From: an uncultured Eubacteriales bacterium
GTDB lineage: Bacteria; Bacillota; Clostridia; Oscillospirales; Oscillospiraceae
Length of the DNA: 51,333 nucleotides
Assembly (NCBI GenBank): GCA_900545585.1
Contig: UQZR01000019.1
Coordinates: 1 to 51,333, forward strand
Reading direction: 5' to 3'
The notes beneath the pieces were generated by a model. The model saw only the letters and a program-made list of their open reading frames with translations. It was not told where the DNA came from and ran no database searches. The translations under genes and the position numbers were made by a program. Below, in pieces: positions 9,747 through 19,174 of the stretch. Numbering within the stretch: position 1 is the stretch's first letter; each line of letters opens with the position of its first letter.

Positions 9747-11585
9747 TTACCGTTCCTCCGATGCCTGCCCGCCGGCGAAATAGCTCTCGAAGGTCTCGGC
9801 ATCCATGGTCTCGTGGACCAGCAGATACTCCGCCACGGCCACCAGCTGCTCGCGGTTGGCCGTCAAGATCCGGCGGCACCGGTCGTAAGCGCCGTCGATG
9901 ATGGCGCGGATCTCCTCGTCCATCTCCGCCGCCGTTTTCTCCGAGTAGGGACGGGTGTGGCCCATGGACTTGCCGATAAACACCTCATCGGTGCCTGCGT
10001 CGAAGGCCACGTTGCCCAGCTTTTCCGACATGCCGTAGGTGCCCACCATCTTTCTGGCAATGGCCGTGGCCCGCTGGATGTCACTGGACGCGCCGGTGGA
10101 GATATCACCCAAAATCAGTTCCTCCGCGGCGCGGCCGCCCAGCAGGGATACGATCTGCTGGGTCATATACGCTTTGGAGCGGTAGGACCGGTCCTCCTCC
10201 GGCAGGAAGATGGTCATGCCGCCCGCCTGTCCCCGGGGCACGATGGTGATCTGGTGTACCGGATCGTGATCGGGCAGGGCGTGGATGACCACGGCGTGGC
10301 CCGCCTCGTGGTAGGCGGTGAGCTTCCGCTCCATCTCGGGGATCACGCGGCTGCGCTTTTCCGGACCGGCGATGACCTTGATGACCGCCTCATGGATGAC
10401 ATCCTCGGTGATGAACTTCTGGTCCCGCCGGCCGGCCAGCAGTGCCGCCTCGTTCAGCAGGTTCTCCAGATCCGCGCCGGTAAAGCCCGCGGTGCTGCGG
10501 GCCACGCGGCCCAGGTCCACATCCTCCGCCAGCGGCTTGCCGCGGGCGTGGATCTTCAGAATGTCCTCCCGCCCCTTAATGTCGGGCAGCCCCACATATA
10601 CCTGCCGGTCAAAGCGCCCGGGCCGCAGCAGCGCGGGGTCCAGGATGTCCACGCGGTTGGTGGCGGCCAGCACCACCACGCCCTCGTTGACGGCGAAGCC
10701 GTCCATCTCCACCAGCAGCTGGTTCAGCGTCTGCTCGCGCTCATCGTGTCCGCCGCCCAGGCCGCTGCCGCGCTGGCGGCCCACCGCGTCGATCTCGTCA
10801 ATAAATACGATGGCCGGCGCCTGCTTCTTGGCCTGCTCAAACAGGTCGCGGACGCGGCTGGCGCCCACGCCCACATACATCTCCACAAAGTCGGAGCCGG
10901 AGATGGACAGATATGCCACGTCCGCCTCCCCCGCCACGGCCTTGGCCAGCAGGGTCTTGCCGGTGCCCGGAGGGCCCACCAGCAGCACGCCCTTGGGGAT
11001 GTGTACCCCCAGTGCCGTATACTTCTCGGGGTCCCGCAGGAACTGGACGATCTCCTCCAGCTCCTCCTTCTCCTCATCGGCGCCGGCCACGTCCTGAAAT
11101 GTCACCTTCTTGCTGCCCGTGGGTAAGCTCTGGGTGCGGGCCTCGCCGAAGCGGGCCATCTTGTCGTTGGCCGCCGCACCGCCGCCGTTCATCCGGTTCA
11201 TCAGGTTCAGCAGCAGGATGAATCCCATGATCGCCAGTACATAGGGCAGCAGCACCTGCACCCAGTTGGTGGAGTGGTCGGCGTGGTAGTCATAGGCCTC
11301 GATGATGCCCGCCTTGTTCTGCTCCACCACCAAATCGTTGAGATCCTCGTAAAACGTCTCAAAGCTGTACAGCTCGCAGGTGGCGGTGGTGCCGTCCCGC
11401 AGGCTGGCGGTGAGCCGCTCATTCTCGATGGCGAAGGACTGCACCTTCTCCTCCATGAACAGCGAGCGCAGCTGGCTGTACGCAATGTCTCCGGCGCGGC
11501 GCATGTTGCCCGCCAGATACCCCACGAATACCACCACAAGGACCACCAACAGCAGGCCGGTCGCCCCGAATCGTCTTCTTTCCAA
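9747..11585 (-). CDS. ftsH: ATP-dependent zinc metalloprotease FtsH
   Basis: A 612-residue membrane AAA+ protease that extracts and degrades damaged membrane proteins and some soluble regulators. Two N-terminal membrane segments (about 9-26 and 110-129) flank an extracytoplasmic domain. The AAA module has Walker A GPPGTGKT, Walker B IVFIDEIDAVG, the pore motif YVGVGASRVRD and the second region of homology (LLRPGRFDRQV). The zinc site is HEAGH, with the downstream Asp in the expected context. The start is TTG 11585. Sixteen bases separate it from the signal peptidase gene upstream, so they are probably co-transcribed. Confidence 0.96.
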   Translation of the reverse strand: MERRRFGATGLLLVVLVVVFVGYLAGNMRRAGDIAYSQLRSLFMEEKVQSFAIENERLTASLRDGTTATCELYSFETFYEDLNDLVVEQNKAGIIEAYDYHADHSTNWVQVLLPYVLAIMGFILLLNLMNRMNGGGAAANDKMARFGEARTQSLPTGSKKVTFQDVAGADEEKEELEEIVQFLRDPEKYTALGVHIPKGVLLVGPPGTGKTLLAKAVAGEADVAYLSISGSDFVEMYVGVGASRVRDLFEQAKKQAPAIVFIDEIDAVGRQRGSGLGGGHDEREQTLNQLLVEMDGFAVNEGVVVLAATNRVDILDPALLRPGRFDRQVYVGLPDIKGREDILKIHARGKPLAEDVDLGRVARSTAGFTGADLENLLNEAALLAGRRDQKFITEDVIHEAVIKVIAGPEKRSRVIPEMERKLTAYHEAGHAVVIHALPDHDPVHQITIVPRGQAGGMTIFLPEEDRSYRSKAYMTQQIVSLLGGRAAEELILGDISTGASSDIQRATAIARKMVGTYGMSEKLGNVAFDAGTDEVFIGKSMGHTRPYSEKTAAEMDEEIRAIIDGAYDRCRRILTANREQLVAVAEYLLVHETMDAETFESYFAGGQASEER

Positions 11586-11600
11586 AACCTTACGCCCCCT

Positions 11601-12263
11601 TTATCCGATCCACCGCACGCCCTGCCAGCTCTGGCCGGAGCCGATGGAGATGGCCAGCAGCATCCGGCCCTGCACCTGTGATACCGGAATGTACGGCTCC
11701 CGCAGATACCGGCTGTCATGAGAGCCTGTGCGGTTGTCGCCCATCACGAAAATGCAGTCCGCCGGTACCTGAAATGTGTCCTTTTCGCTCTGTGTGATAC
11801 CGCTGACCGGCAGATAGTCCTCGTCCAGCTTCTCTCCGTTGATATAGACGAAGCCGCCCTCAAAGGACACCGTCTCTCCGGGCAGTCCCACCACCCGCTT
11901 CACCAGCACGTGGCCCATCTCCTCGTCCCAGAACGTGACGATGCTGCCCCGCTGCGGCGCCGGATCGCTGACCAGATAGGGCAGCCGCCAGCCTACCAGC
12001 AGCGATTTGGTGGGAATGGTGGTCTCCATGGAGCCGCTGGGCACGTAGGCCAGCTGCAGCAGCACGCGGAAGATGAGCACTACCACCGCCAGCGTCACCA
12101 GCAGATAGCCGTAGTCGCTCCACAGCCGCTTCCACCGGCTCTGCTGCACCGGTGCCGCGCCGCTCTCCGGCACGTCCGCCGCAGGCATCTTCCCCTGCGC
12201 CGTATCGTTCCGCGCCGCGTCCGCCCTGTTCCGGGCCAGACGCTTGCCGCCTTTGTCTTCCAT
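11601..12263 (-). CDS. lepB: Signal peptidase I (first copy)
   Basis: A 220-residue type I signal peptidase that cleaves signal peptides on the outer face of the membrane. A polar N-terminal tail of about 45 residues precedes one membrane anchor (YGYLLVTLAVVVLIFRVLL). The catalytic Ser lies in PSGSMETTI and the general-base Lys in HVLVKRVVGLPG. Box E is VMGDNRTGSHDSR. It is close to the neighbouring gene at 12335-12967, pointing to tandem duplication. It lies 15 bases upstream of ftsH. Confidence 0.95.
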   Translation of the reverse strand: MEDKGGKRLARNRADAARNDTAQGKMPAADVPESGAAPVQQSRWKRLWSDYGYLLVTLAVVVLIFRVLLQLAYVPSGSMETTIPTKSLLVGWRLPYLVSDPAPQRGSIVTFWDEEMGHVLVKRVVGLPGETVSFEGGFVYINGEKLDEDYLPVSGITQSEKDTFQVPADCIFVMGDNRTGSHDSRYLREPYIPVSQVQGRMLLAISIGSGQSWQGVRWIG

Positions 12264-12281
12264 ATGGTCTCCTTTCGCCGC

Positions 12282-12312
12282 CGGATGGCTATACGAATTG
12301 TATAGCCATCCG
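12282..12312. repeat. Perfect 13-bp inverted repeat between the two signal peptidase genes
   Basis: CGGATGGCTATAC and GTATAGCCATCCG flank the loop GAATT. There is no T-run on either side, so it is not an ordinary terminator. It could be an operator, or an mRNA-processing or stability hairpin that separates the expression of the paralogues. A smaller palindrome TATACG-ATG-CGTATA lies upstream of the second copy near 12990-13004. Confidence 0.7.
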
Positions 12313-12334
12313 TGGAAAATTACGTTTTGTTATG

Positions 12335-12967
12335 CTATCCGATCCAGCGGACACCCTGCCAGCTCTGGCCGGAGCCGATGGAGAACGCCAGCAGCATCTG
12401 CCCCTGGATGGATGCCGCCGGTATATACGGCTCCTGCAGCAGACGGCTGTCCTTGGACCACTCGCGGTTGTCGCCCATCACGAACACGCAGCCCTCCGGC
12501 ACCTGGAACGTCTTGTCGCACAGGGTCTCCACGCCCTCCGGCAGATAGTCCTCGCCCAGCTGCGCCCCGTCGATATACACATCGCCGCCCTCGAAGGACA
12601 CCGTCTCACCGGGCAGTCCCACCACCCGCTTCACCAGCACCTCGCCCTCCTCGTCGTTCCAGAACGTAACGATAGCGCCCCGCTGGGGCACGGGGTCGGC
12701 CACTGCATAGGGCAGCCGCCATCCCACCACCAGTGATCGGGTAGGGATGGTGGTCTCCATGGACGCGGTGGGCACGTAGATGAGCTGCAGCAGCACCCGC
12801 AGCAGGAACAGCATCACCGCCGCCGTGACGACCAGATAGCCCCAGTCGTCCCACAGCCGCCGCCACCGGCTCTTTCCCGCCGGTGCGCCGCCTGCCGCAG
12901 CCTGCTCCGCTATCGCCGCACCATCCGGTGCGCCGCCTGCCAGCCGTTTGCCGCCCTTGTCCCTCAT
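12335..12967 (-). CDS. Signal peptidase I (second copy)
   Basis: A 210-residue paralogue of the preceding enzyme, with the same plan. It has an Ala-rich cytoplasmic tail, one anchor (LVVTAAVMLFLLRVLLQL), catalytic Ser in PTASMETTI (TASM rather than the SGSM of the first copy), Lys in EVLVKRVVGLPG and box E VMGDNREWSKDSR. The start is ATG 12967 (MRDKGGKRL), matching the paralogue's MEDKGGKRL. A TTG 39 bases earlier is open but poorly supported. The C-termini of the copies are nearly identical (SIGSGQSWQGVRWIG), suggesting recent duplication or gene conversion. Confidence 0.94.
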   Translation of the reverse strand: MRDKGGKRLAGGAPDGAAIAEQAAAGGAPAGKSRWRRLWDDWGYLVVTAAVMLFLLRVLLQLIYVPTASMETTIPTRSLVVGWRLPYAVADPVPQRGAIVTFWNDEEGEVLVKRVVGLPGETVSFEGGDVYIDGAQLGEDYLPEGVETLCDKTFQVPEGCVFVMGDNREWSKDSRLLQEPYIPAASIQGQMLLAFSIGSGQSWQGVRWIG

Positions 12968-13017
12968 CTGTCTGCGTCCCCCGTTCTCTATACGATGCGT
13001 ATACAAAATACGCCGTT

Positions 13018-13572
13018 TTACTTGCTGTATACCTCCGGCTTCAGCACGCCGATGTAGGGCATGTTGCGGTACTGCTGGGCGTAGTCCAGCCCGTAGCCCA
13101 CTACGAACTCGTCGGGCACCTCGAAGCCCACATAATCGGCCTTGATAGGCTTTTCCCGCCGCGCCGGCTTATCCAGCAGGGTAGCGATGGTAACGGACGC
13201 CGCGCCCTTGGTCCTGAGATAGTCCGTCAGGAACGCCAGCGTGTTGCCGGAGTCCAGAATGTCCTCCACCACGATGATGTCGCGGCCGCTGATGTCCCGC
13301 TGCAGATCGCGGGTGATCTGCACCACGCCGGAGGACTTGGTCCCGTTGTTGTAGGAGGACACGCCGATAAACTCCAGCTCGCTCTTGAGCTGGGCCGCCC
13401 GCACCAGATCCGCCATAAAGATGAAGCAGCCGTTCAGCACACCCACAAACATGGGGTTTTTATCGCGGAACGCATCATAGATCTCCTCGCCCAGCTCCGC
13501 CACGCGGGTCTTGATCTCTTCCTCAGACAGCAGGACCTTCAGAATATCCTGATCCATATTGCTCTTCGCCAT
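13018..13572 (-). CDS. hpt: Hypoxanthine phosphoribosyltransferase
   Basis: A 184-residue purine salvage enzyme converting hypoxanthine or guanine plus PRPP to IMP or GMP. The PRPP-binding signature IIVVEDILDSGNTL lies near residue 100 and the flexible-loop start SSYNNGTKSSG near residue 75. The purine-contact region ends in FVVGYGLDYAQQYRNMPYIG. Placement immediately downstream of tilS is the widespread Firmicute tilS-hpt-ftsH arrangement, here with two signal peptidase genes inserted before ftsH. Confidence 0.96.
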   Translation of the reverse strand: MAKSNMDQDILKVLLSEEEIKTRVAELGEEIYDAFRDKNPMFVGVLNGCFIFMADLVRAAQLKSELEFIGVSSYNNGTKSSGVVQITRDLQRDISGRDIIVVEDILDSGNTLAFLTDYLRTKGAASVTIATLLDKPARREKPIKADYVGFEVPDEFVVGYGLDYAQQYRNMPYIGVLKPEVYSK

Positions 13573-13588
13573 ACCGTTTTGTCCTCCG

Positions 13589-14887
13589 TTAGCTTTCTCT
13601 CATTATAATATAATATATGCCCTCGCCGGATGGCTCCGGCAGGAAGCTCCTGTCCACGCCGATGCCCCACGCGGCGGCGGCCACGCCGTCCACACACAGC
13701 ACCGGTATTTTCCGGCGGTTCTCGGGTCTCACGCCCCGCTCCGCCATGAGCCGCTTCAGACTCCGCGCCCCGCGGCCGTCCGGCAGTGTCAGCCGGTCCT
13801 CCCGCCGCCAGCAGCGGGCCGTCAGGCGCTGCTCCGCGCCGCACCGCAGTGCCAGCGCTCCCTCCATGGGGCTTCTGCTCACCACGAGGTATCCCGCGCC
13901 GTAGGGGTTCTCTCCCCGGCGCAGTACCGTCTCCTCCGGCGCCGTCTCCGCCATGCGCAGAGTCAGCACGCCGCCGCGGCACACCGCCTCCACGCCCTCC
14001 GGCAGCGACAGCGCGCCCTCGCCGGCGGCCAGCTGCTCCAGCGCCGCCAGATGCACTGCACCCAGATCCTTCCGTCCCGTGGGCAGCCGGTCCAGCAGCA
14101 GCCGCAGCATCCTGGGCCGCAGAGCCTCTGGCGCTGCCAGCAGCGCTTCGCAGTCCACGCCGGTCCCCGTTGACCGCAGCCGCTCCGCCGCCAGCGCATC
14201 CAGATAGGCGTTCTCCCGCCGCAGGATGTCCGCCGTGCAGGCGATGTGTTCCGCCGCTCGGGGGTTGATGCCCTCCAGCTCCGGCCAGATCTCCAGCCGC
14301 AGCCGGTTACGGGCGTAGGCCGTGTCCCCGTTGGTCTCATCGGTGACATACGCCAGCTCGTGCTCGGCAATATATCGCTCAATGTCCCGCCGCGGCGTGT
14401 CCAGCAGCGGCCGGACGATGTTGCCCCGCACCGGCGGGATACCCGTCAGGCCCTGGGGTCCTGTGCCCCGCAGCAGCTGCAGCAGCACCGTCTCCGCCAG
14501 ATCGTTCTGGTGGTGGGCCGTGGCGATCTTCTCCGCGCCGATGGTCTCCGCCGTCCGCTGCAAAAACTCGTACCGCGCGCGGCGCCCCGTCTCCTCCACC
14601 GTCAGGCCCCACGTGCCGCACAGGGCGTACACGTCGGCCCGTTCCGTGTAGAACGGGATGCCCCGCCGGGCGCAGAAGCTGCGGACGAAGTCCTCGTCCC
14701 GCTGGGCGGTGGGGCGCATCAGATGGTTCAGATGTCCCGCCGCGGCGGTAAAGCCCCGCTCCTGCCCCAGCGTGTGCAGATAGTCCAGCAGGCAGATGGA
14801 ATCCCGCCCGCCGGACACGGCGCACAGGATCACGCCGCCCTTTTCCGGCAGCATGTGCCACCGCGTCATCCACGGCGTCAGGTCCAT
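13589..14887 (-). CDS. tilS: tRNA(Ile)-lysidine synthetase
   Basis: A 432-residue N-type ATP pyrophosphatase that adds lysine to C34 of the CAU-anticodon tRNA-Ile, so that it reads AUA. The PP-loop is AVSGGRDSICLLDYL near residues 23-37. The tRNA-contacting part includes TAHHQNDLAETVLLQLLRG and RPLL. The C-terminal domain (GARSLKRLMAERGVRPENR) is the usual TilS substrate-binding domain. It lies three bases after dnaB and 16 before hpt, within the minus-strand operon. Confidence 0.96.
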   Translation of the reverse strand: MDLTPWMTRWHMLPEKGGVILCAVSGGRDSICLLDYLHTLGQERGFTAAAGHLNHLMRPTAQRDEDFVRSFCARRGIPFYTERADVYALCGTWGLTVEETGRRARYEFLQRTAETIGAEKIATAHHQNDLAETVLLQLLRGTGPQGLTGIPPVRGNIVRPLLDTPRRDIERYIAEHELAYVTDETNGDTAYARNRLRLEIWPELEGINPRAAEHIACTADILRRENAYLDALAAERLRSTGTGVDCEALLAAPEALRPRMLRLLLDRLPTGRKDLGAVHLAALEQLAAGEGALSLPEGVEAVCRGGVLTLRMAETAPEETVLRRGENPYGAGYLVVSRSPMEGALALRCGAEQRLTARCWRREDRLTLPDGRGARSLKRLMAERGVRPENRRKIPVLCVDGVAAAAWGIGVDRSFLPEPSGEGIYYIIMRES

Positions 14888-14890
14888 GGC

Positions 14891-16243
14891 TCACTCCTCA
14901 TCGTCGTAGCGGTTCTCCAGCGTGCCGAAGGCGGTGTACTCCGGCATCCACCGCAGCTCCACCTTGCCGGTCTCGCCGTGGCGGTTCTTGGCCACGATGC
15001 ACTCCGCCACATTGCGCTTTTCCGAATCGCTGTTGTAGTAATCGTCCCGATACAGGAACAGCACGATGTCCGCGTCCTGCTCGATGGCGCCGGATTCGCG
15101 GAGGTCCGACAGCATGGGCCGCTTGTCGTCGCGCTTTTCGTTGGCACGGCTCAGCTGGCTCAGGCACAGCACCGGCACCTGCAGCTCCTTGGCCATGATC
15201 TTCAGCATACGGCTGATGTCCGACACCGCCTGCTGGCGGTTCTCGCCGGAGTAGCCCTTTCCGCCGGCGGAGGTCATCAATTGCAGGTAGTCGATGACCA
15301 CCAGCCCCAGATTCTCCAGCCTGCGGCATTTTGCGTTCATATCCGCCACCGTCAGCAGCGGATTGTCGTCTATGCGGATATCCATCCGGCTCAGGGAGGA
15401 CGCGGCCTCGGCGATGCGCTGCCAGTCGCTCTCCCGCAGGTTGCCCGTCACCAGACGGGTGTTCTCCACCAGTCCCTCGCTGGCGATGAGCCGCGTCACC
15501 AGCTGCTCCCGCGACATTTCCAGGGAGAAGATGGCCACGGTCTTGCCGGATTCCTTGGCGGCGGACAGCGCCACGTTCAGAGCCATACTGGTCTTTCCCA
15601 TGCCCGGGCGTGCGGCCAGCAGCAGCAGGTCGGACTTGTTCAGGCCGTTGATCTTGGCGTCCACGGCGGACAGGCCGGTGGACAGGCCCGGCAGCGTCTT
15701 GCCGCCGCTGGCAGTGAGCTCCGCCAGATGGTTCATCACGTCCTGCAGCACCATGCTCACCGTCACCATATTCTGGGCGCTGCGGCCCCGCCGGATGGCG
15801 TAGACCTTCTGCTCCGCTGACTCCAGCATGTCGCCTGCGTCGCCGTTGCCCTCCTGCACCATGGCGGTGATGCTGCCGGCGGCTGCCGCCACCTGCCGCA
15901 TCAGCGACTTGTCCAGCACGATCTTCACGTACTCCATGACGTTGGCGCTGGTGGGCGTCACGTCCATCAGCTGCACCAGATAGTCCCGGGTGTTGTCGTT
16001 ATAGACGCCGTTTCGCTCCATCTCTCCCGCCACAGTGACGCCGTCAATGGGCCTGGAATAGATGAACATATGGTAGATGGTCTCAAAGATATCGCGGTTG
16101 GCCCGCAGATAAAAGTCCTCCGGCTGCAGCTTGTCCATGACGTCCTTGATGCAGTCGGGGTCGATGAGCATGGAGCCCAGCACCGCCTGCTCCGCCTGGG
16201 GCGAATGAGGCGCCTGCCGCAGCAGCAGATCGTCCGCAGCCAT
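14891..16243 (-). CDS. dnaB: Replicative DNA helicase DnaB
   Basis: A 450-residue hexameric helicase (called DnaC in Bacillus) that unwinds DNA at the replication fork. The N-terminal DnaB domain starts at PHSPQAEQAVLGSMLIDPD. The RecA-like core has Walker A ARPGMGKTS near residue 210, Walker B LVVIDYLQLM and the arginine-finger region DLRESGAIEQDADIVLFLYRDD. No intein is visible. It sits between rplI and tilS with short gaps, and GGAGAGGAGGG precedes the ATG. Confidence 0.97.
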   Translation of the reverse strand: MAADDLLLRQAPHSPQAEQAVLGSMLIDPDCIKDVMDKLQPEDFYLRANRDIFETIYHMFIYSRPIDGVTVAGEMERNGVYNDNTRDYLVQLMDVTPTSANVMEYVKIVLDKSLMRQVAAAAGSITAMVQEGNGDAGDMLESAEQKVYAIRRGRSAQNMVTVSMVLQDVMNHLAELTASGGKTLPGLSTGLSAVDAKINGLNKSDLLLLAARPGMGKTSMALNVALSAAKESGKTVAIFSLEMSREQLVTRLIASEGLVENTRLVTGNLRESDWQRIAEAASSLSRMDIRIDDNPLLTVADMNAKCRRLENLGLVVIDYLQLMTSAGGKGYSGENRQQAVSDISRMLKIMAKELQVPVLCLSQLSRANEKRDDKRPMLSDLRESGAIEQDADIVLFLYRDDYYNSDSEKRNVAECIVAKNRHGETGKVELRWMPEYTAFGTLENRYDDEE

Positions 16244-16270
16244 ATGAGACCCTCCTCTCCGTGGTAAAAG

Positions 16271-16720
16271 TTACTTCTCCTCGATGACCAGCACGTACAC
16301 TGTGCCGCTGACCTCAAAGCCCAGCTTGGCCTTGACCTCGTAGCTGCCGAAGCTCTTGATGGGCTGGTCCAGCACCAGTTTCTTGCCGTCGATCTCCATG
16401 CCGAACTGCTCCTTCAGCGCACCGGCGATCTCCTTGCCGGTGACGGCGCCGAACAGCTTGCCGCCTTCGCCGCCCTTGGCCGCGATCTTCACCTGGCAGC
16501 TCTTGAGCTTCTCGGCAATGGCCAGCGCCTCCGCCTTGGCCTCCGCGTCCGCCTTGGCCTTGGCCTTGGCCTGCAGCTTCATGGTGTTCACCGCGTCGGC
16601 AGTGGCCTCCACGGCCAGTCCCTTGGGCAGCAGGAAATTGCGGGCATAGCCCTCCGCCGCCTCGATGAGCTGGCCCTTCTTGCCCTTGCCCTTCACGTCC
16701 TGCTTCAAAATCACTTTCAT
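16271..16720 (-). CDS. rplI: 50S ribosomal protein L9
   Basis: A 149-residue large-subunit protein. The N-terminal domain begins MKVILKQDVKGKGKKGQLI and continues with GYARNFLLPKGLA. A Lys/Ala-rich central helix (KAKAKADAEAKAEALA) and the C-terminal rRNA-binding domain follow. The order gdpP-rplI-dnaB is the classic Firmicute arrangement. Confidence 0.98.
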   Translation of the reverse strand: MKVILKQDVKGKGKKGQLIEAAEGYARNFLLPKGLAVEATADAVNTMKLQAKAKAKADAEAKAEALAIAEKLKSCQVKIAAKGGEGGKLFGAVTGKEIAGALKEQFGMEIDGKKLVLDQPIKSFGSYEVKAKLGFEVSGTVYVLVIEEK

Positions 16721-16740
16721 CGCTCTGTATCTCCTTTTCG

Positions 16741-18729
16741 TCAGTTTTCAAAGTAACGGTCGATGGCCTCCAGCAGTCTGGCCTTGGCCTCCTCCACCGA
16801 GATGTTGTCCGCCTGACCGCCGGCGGTGGTGGAATTGCCGCCGCCGCCCAGCGCCTCCAGAATGACCTGCACGTTCACCTCGCCCAGCGAACGGGCCGAC
16901 ATGTACACGCCCTCTCCCTTCCGGTACAGGACAAAGGACGCCTTGATGCCGCGGATGGTCAGCAGTTCATCCGCCGCCTTGGCCGCCGTCACGCGGTCGC
17001 ACTCGTCCTCCAGCGCCACCACGGCAATGTCGTCGTGGTACAGCTCCGCCTGCCGGATGATGGCATACCGGTCTACCATGGACTGCAGGTCGCCCTGGAA
17101 CAAGCGCTGCACATCCTGGGTGTCGGCGCCGGTGCGCCGCAGGTAGGCCGCCGCCTCGAAGGTGCGGCCGCCGGTACGGTTGGTAAAGTTCTTGGTATCC
17201 AGCACAATGCCCGCCAGCAGTGCCTCCGCTTCGCATTTCAGCACATCGGAGGGCTCCACCAGATACTGCATCAGCTCTGTCACCAGCTCGCTGGCGGAGG
17301 AGGCGTAGGGCTCGTGGTAGTTCAGGGCCATCTTCTCAATGTAGCTGCTGCCCCGCCGGTGGTGGTCGATGACCGCCACGCGGTTGCAGGTCTCCAGCAT
17401 CTCCTCGGACTCCACGCTCTCCGGCCGGTTGGTGTCCACCACCACCAGCAGCGCCCCGGGTTGGCACTTCAGAAACGCCTCGCCGCCGGAGATCATCACA
17501 CCGGCGTATTCCGGCTGCTCCGCCATCTTACGGATCAGGGGATGGGCGGCGTTGTTCTCGGTGTCGATGACGATCTGGCACTTCTTGCCCCGTTTGCGGG
17601 CGATGCAGCACACGCCCATGGCCGCGCCGACGGAGTCCATGTCCGCGTACTTGTGGCCCATGACATATACCTGCTTGGCGTCGTCGATCAGCTCGCCCAG
17701 CGCGTTGGCCATGACGCGGGACTTCACCTTTGTCCGCTTCTCCGTGGACTTGCTGCGCCCGCCGTAGAACTCGAAGTTTACCCGGTCCTTCACCACGGCC
17801 TGATCGCCGCCGCGGCTCAGCGCCATCTCCAGCGCCAGCGAGGCGTTCTTGAACAGCTGGTCGAAGCTGTCCTCATCCCGTCCCACGCCGATGGACAGCG
17901 CGGCGGACACGCCCTCTCCGGCCTGCACCTGCCGCACCTTCTCCAGCACGTCGAACTTGCTTTCGGTGTAGCCGCCGTAGTCCTTCTCCTCAAACACAAA
18001 CAGATACCGGTCGCGGTCGTAGCTCAGCAGCAGTCCGCCGGAGCCTGCGGCCCAGTCGTTCAGCTTCTCCTCCAGCGCCGCCAGCACCGCCGAGCGCTTG
18101 CTCTCGGGGCAGGCCTTCATCAGCTCCTCGTAGTTGTCCACCATCAGGATGGCCACCAGCGGGCGGGTCAGCTCCAGCGTCTGGCGCATCTCCTCACTGT
18201 CCGTAACGTCCATCCAGTACGTGGTGGCCAGAGGGGTCTGGTCCCGCTCCATCTCCTCCGGATGGCTCAGAGAGCCGAACACCCGATAGATCCGGCCGTT
18301 CCAGGGGAACAGCTCCGGATACTCCCGCTTGCCCTCCAGCAGCCAGCGATAGCTGAAATCCGGCACCACAGTGTCCACCAGCATCTCGAAGATCTTCTCC
18401 TTCTGGCTGGTGAGCTGCATGAACATATCGTTGCTCCACAGCACCTCGCCGGTGTTCACATCGAACACCAGCATGGGCAGCGGGGCGTACAGCATGTTGC
18501 TGGAACGGGCGGAATCCATGCCGCCAGATACGCGATCCATGTACTGCCGTACCGAGGCCTGGGCCATCTTGTTGCGCCGGTTTCCCAGCAGCAGCACCAC
18601 CACGGCCGCCAGGGCCTCCCCCGCCGCCAGCAGCGGCTCGACCGGAATGGTCACGATAACGAAGGCCAGCAGGCACAGGCTGTATAGTGCCATATTCGTG
18701 CGGAACCCGCGAATGATCTTTTTACTCAA
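16741..18729 (-). CDS. gdpP: Cyclic-di-AMP phosphodiesterase GdpP
   Basis: A 662-residue membrane-bound enzyme degrading the second messenger c-di-AMP. Two N-terminal membrane segments (about residues 13-45) are followed by a PAS-like sensor, a degenerate GGDEF domain, and the DHH/DHHA1 catalytic part. Metal ligands lie in GHKYADMDSVGAA and VAVIDHHRRG; the C-terminal glycine motif reads GGGGNSTTAGGQ. I start it at TTG 18729 because GGGAGGAGG lies eight bases before it and the protein then begins MSKKIIRG. An open frame extends about 170 codons further but looks non-coding. It is the first gene of the gdpP-rplI-dnaB run. Confidence 0.94.
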   Translation of the reverse strand: MSKKIIRGFRTNMALYSLCLLAFVIVTIPVEPLLAAGEALAAVVVLLLGNRRNKMAQASVRQYMDRVSGGMDSARSSNMLYAPLPMLVFDVNTGEVLWSNDMFMQLTSQKEKIFEMLVDTVVPDFSYRWLLEGKREYPELFPWNGRIYRVFGSLSHPEEMERDQTPLATTYWMDVTDSEEMRQTLELTRPLVAILMVDNYEELMKACPESKRSAVLAALEEKLNDWAAGSGGLLLSYDRDRYLFVFEEKDYGGYTESKFDVLEKVRQVQAGEGVSAALSIGVGRDEDSFDQLFKNASLALEMALSRGGDQAVVKDRVNFEFYGGRSKSTEKRTKVKSRVMANALGELIDDAKQVYVMGHKYADMDSVGAAMGVCCIARKRGKKCQIVIDTENNAAHPLIRKMAEQPEYAGVMISGGEAFLKCQPGALLVVVDTNRPESVESEEMLETCNRVAVIDHHRRGSSYIEKMALNYHEPYASSASELVTELMQYLVEPSDVLKCEAEALLAGIVLDTKNFTNRTGGRTFEAAAYLRRTGADTQDVQRLFQGDLQSMVDRYAIIRQAELYHDDIAVVALEDECDRVTAAKAADELLTIRGIKASFVLYRKGEGVYMSARSLGEVNVQVILEALGGGGNSTTAGGQADNISVEEAKARLLEAIDRYFEN

Positions 18730-19174
18730 AGGGCGTCCTCCTCCCTTTTGATGGGAATACGTCTCCAATTTAATATAGGAATTGATTATAGCACACAATT
18801 CCCGTTGGGACAATAGGTGCTTTTGGAAAATCCCGTCAGTTTCCGTCTCCGCCGCGCCTGCTGCGCGCCCTGTCGGAACCTGTCGGCAAGTTGGGGGTGT
18901 ACAAACAGGAAAATGTGTGGTATACTTTGTAAAAAGCACAGAAAATTGTGCGTATTTTTTGGTCGTTTCGCAGAGCGCGCGCCTGCGATCATATAGACAA
19001 AACAAGGGGACTTTTCCCCGTGACCATCCACACAGCGGCTGGGCGATACTCCGCTCCCCCTCCGGCGATGCAGGGCCGGCGGCGCGGCGGACCGCCTTTG
19101 TTTTGCTGCGGCCATTTTTCCATGTCCGGCGGCTGTGCGGTATCTGTGAAAAAGCAAAGGAGTAATCGACATTT
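18730..19174. promoter_or_regulatory. Divergent promoter region between gdpP and the RNase J gene
   Basis: 445 bases without a gene. For gdpP, the minus strand carries TTGTCC (18813-18808), 17 bases, then a perfect TATAAT (18790-18785). For the RNase J gene, TGTACA (18898-18903), 17 bases, then TATACT (18921-18926), which leaves a leader of roughly 240 bases. I do not recognise a riboswitch in that leader. It includes a GC-rich, probably structured part near 19040-19130. Confidence 0.55.
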
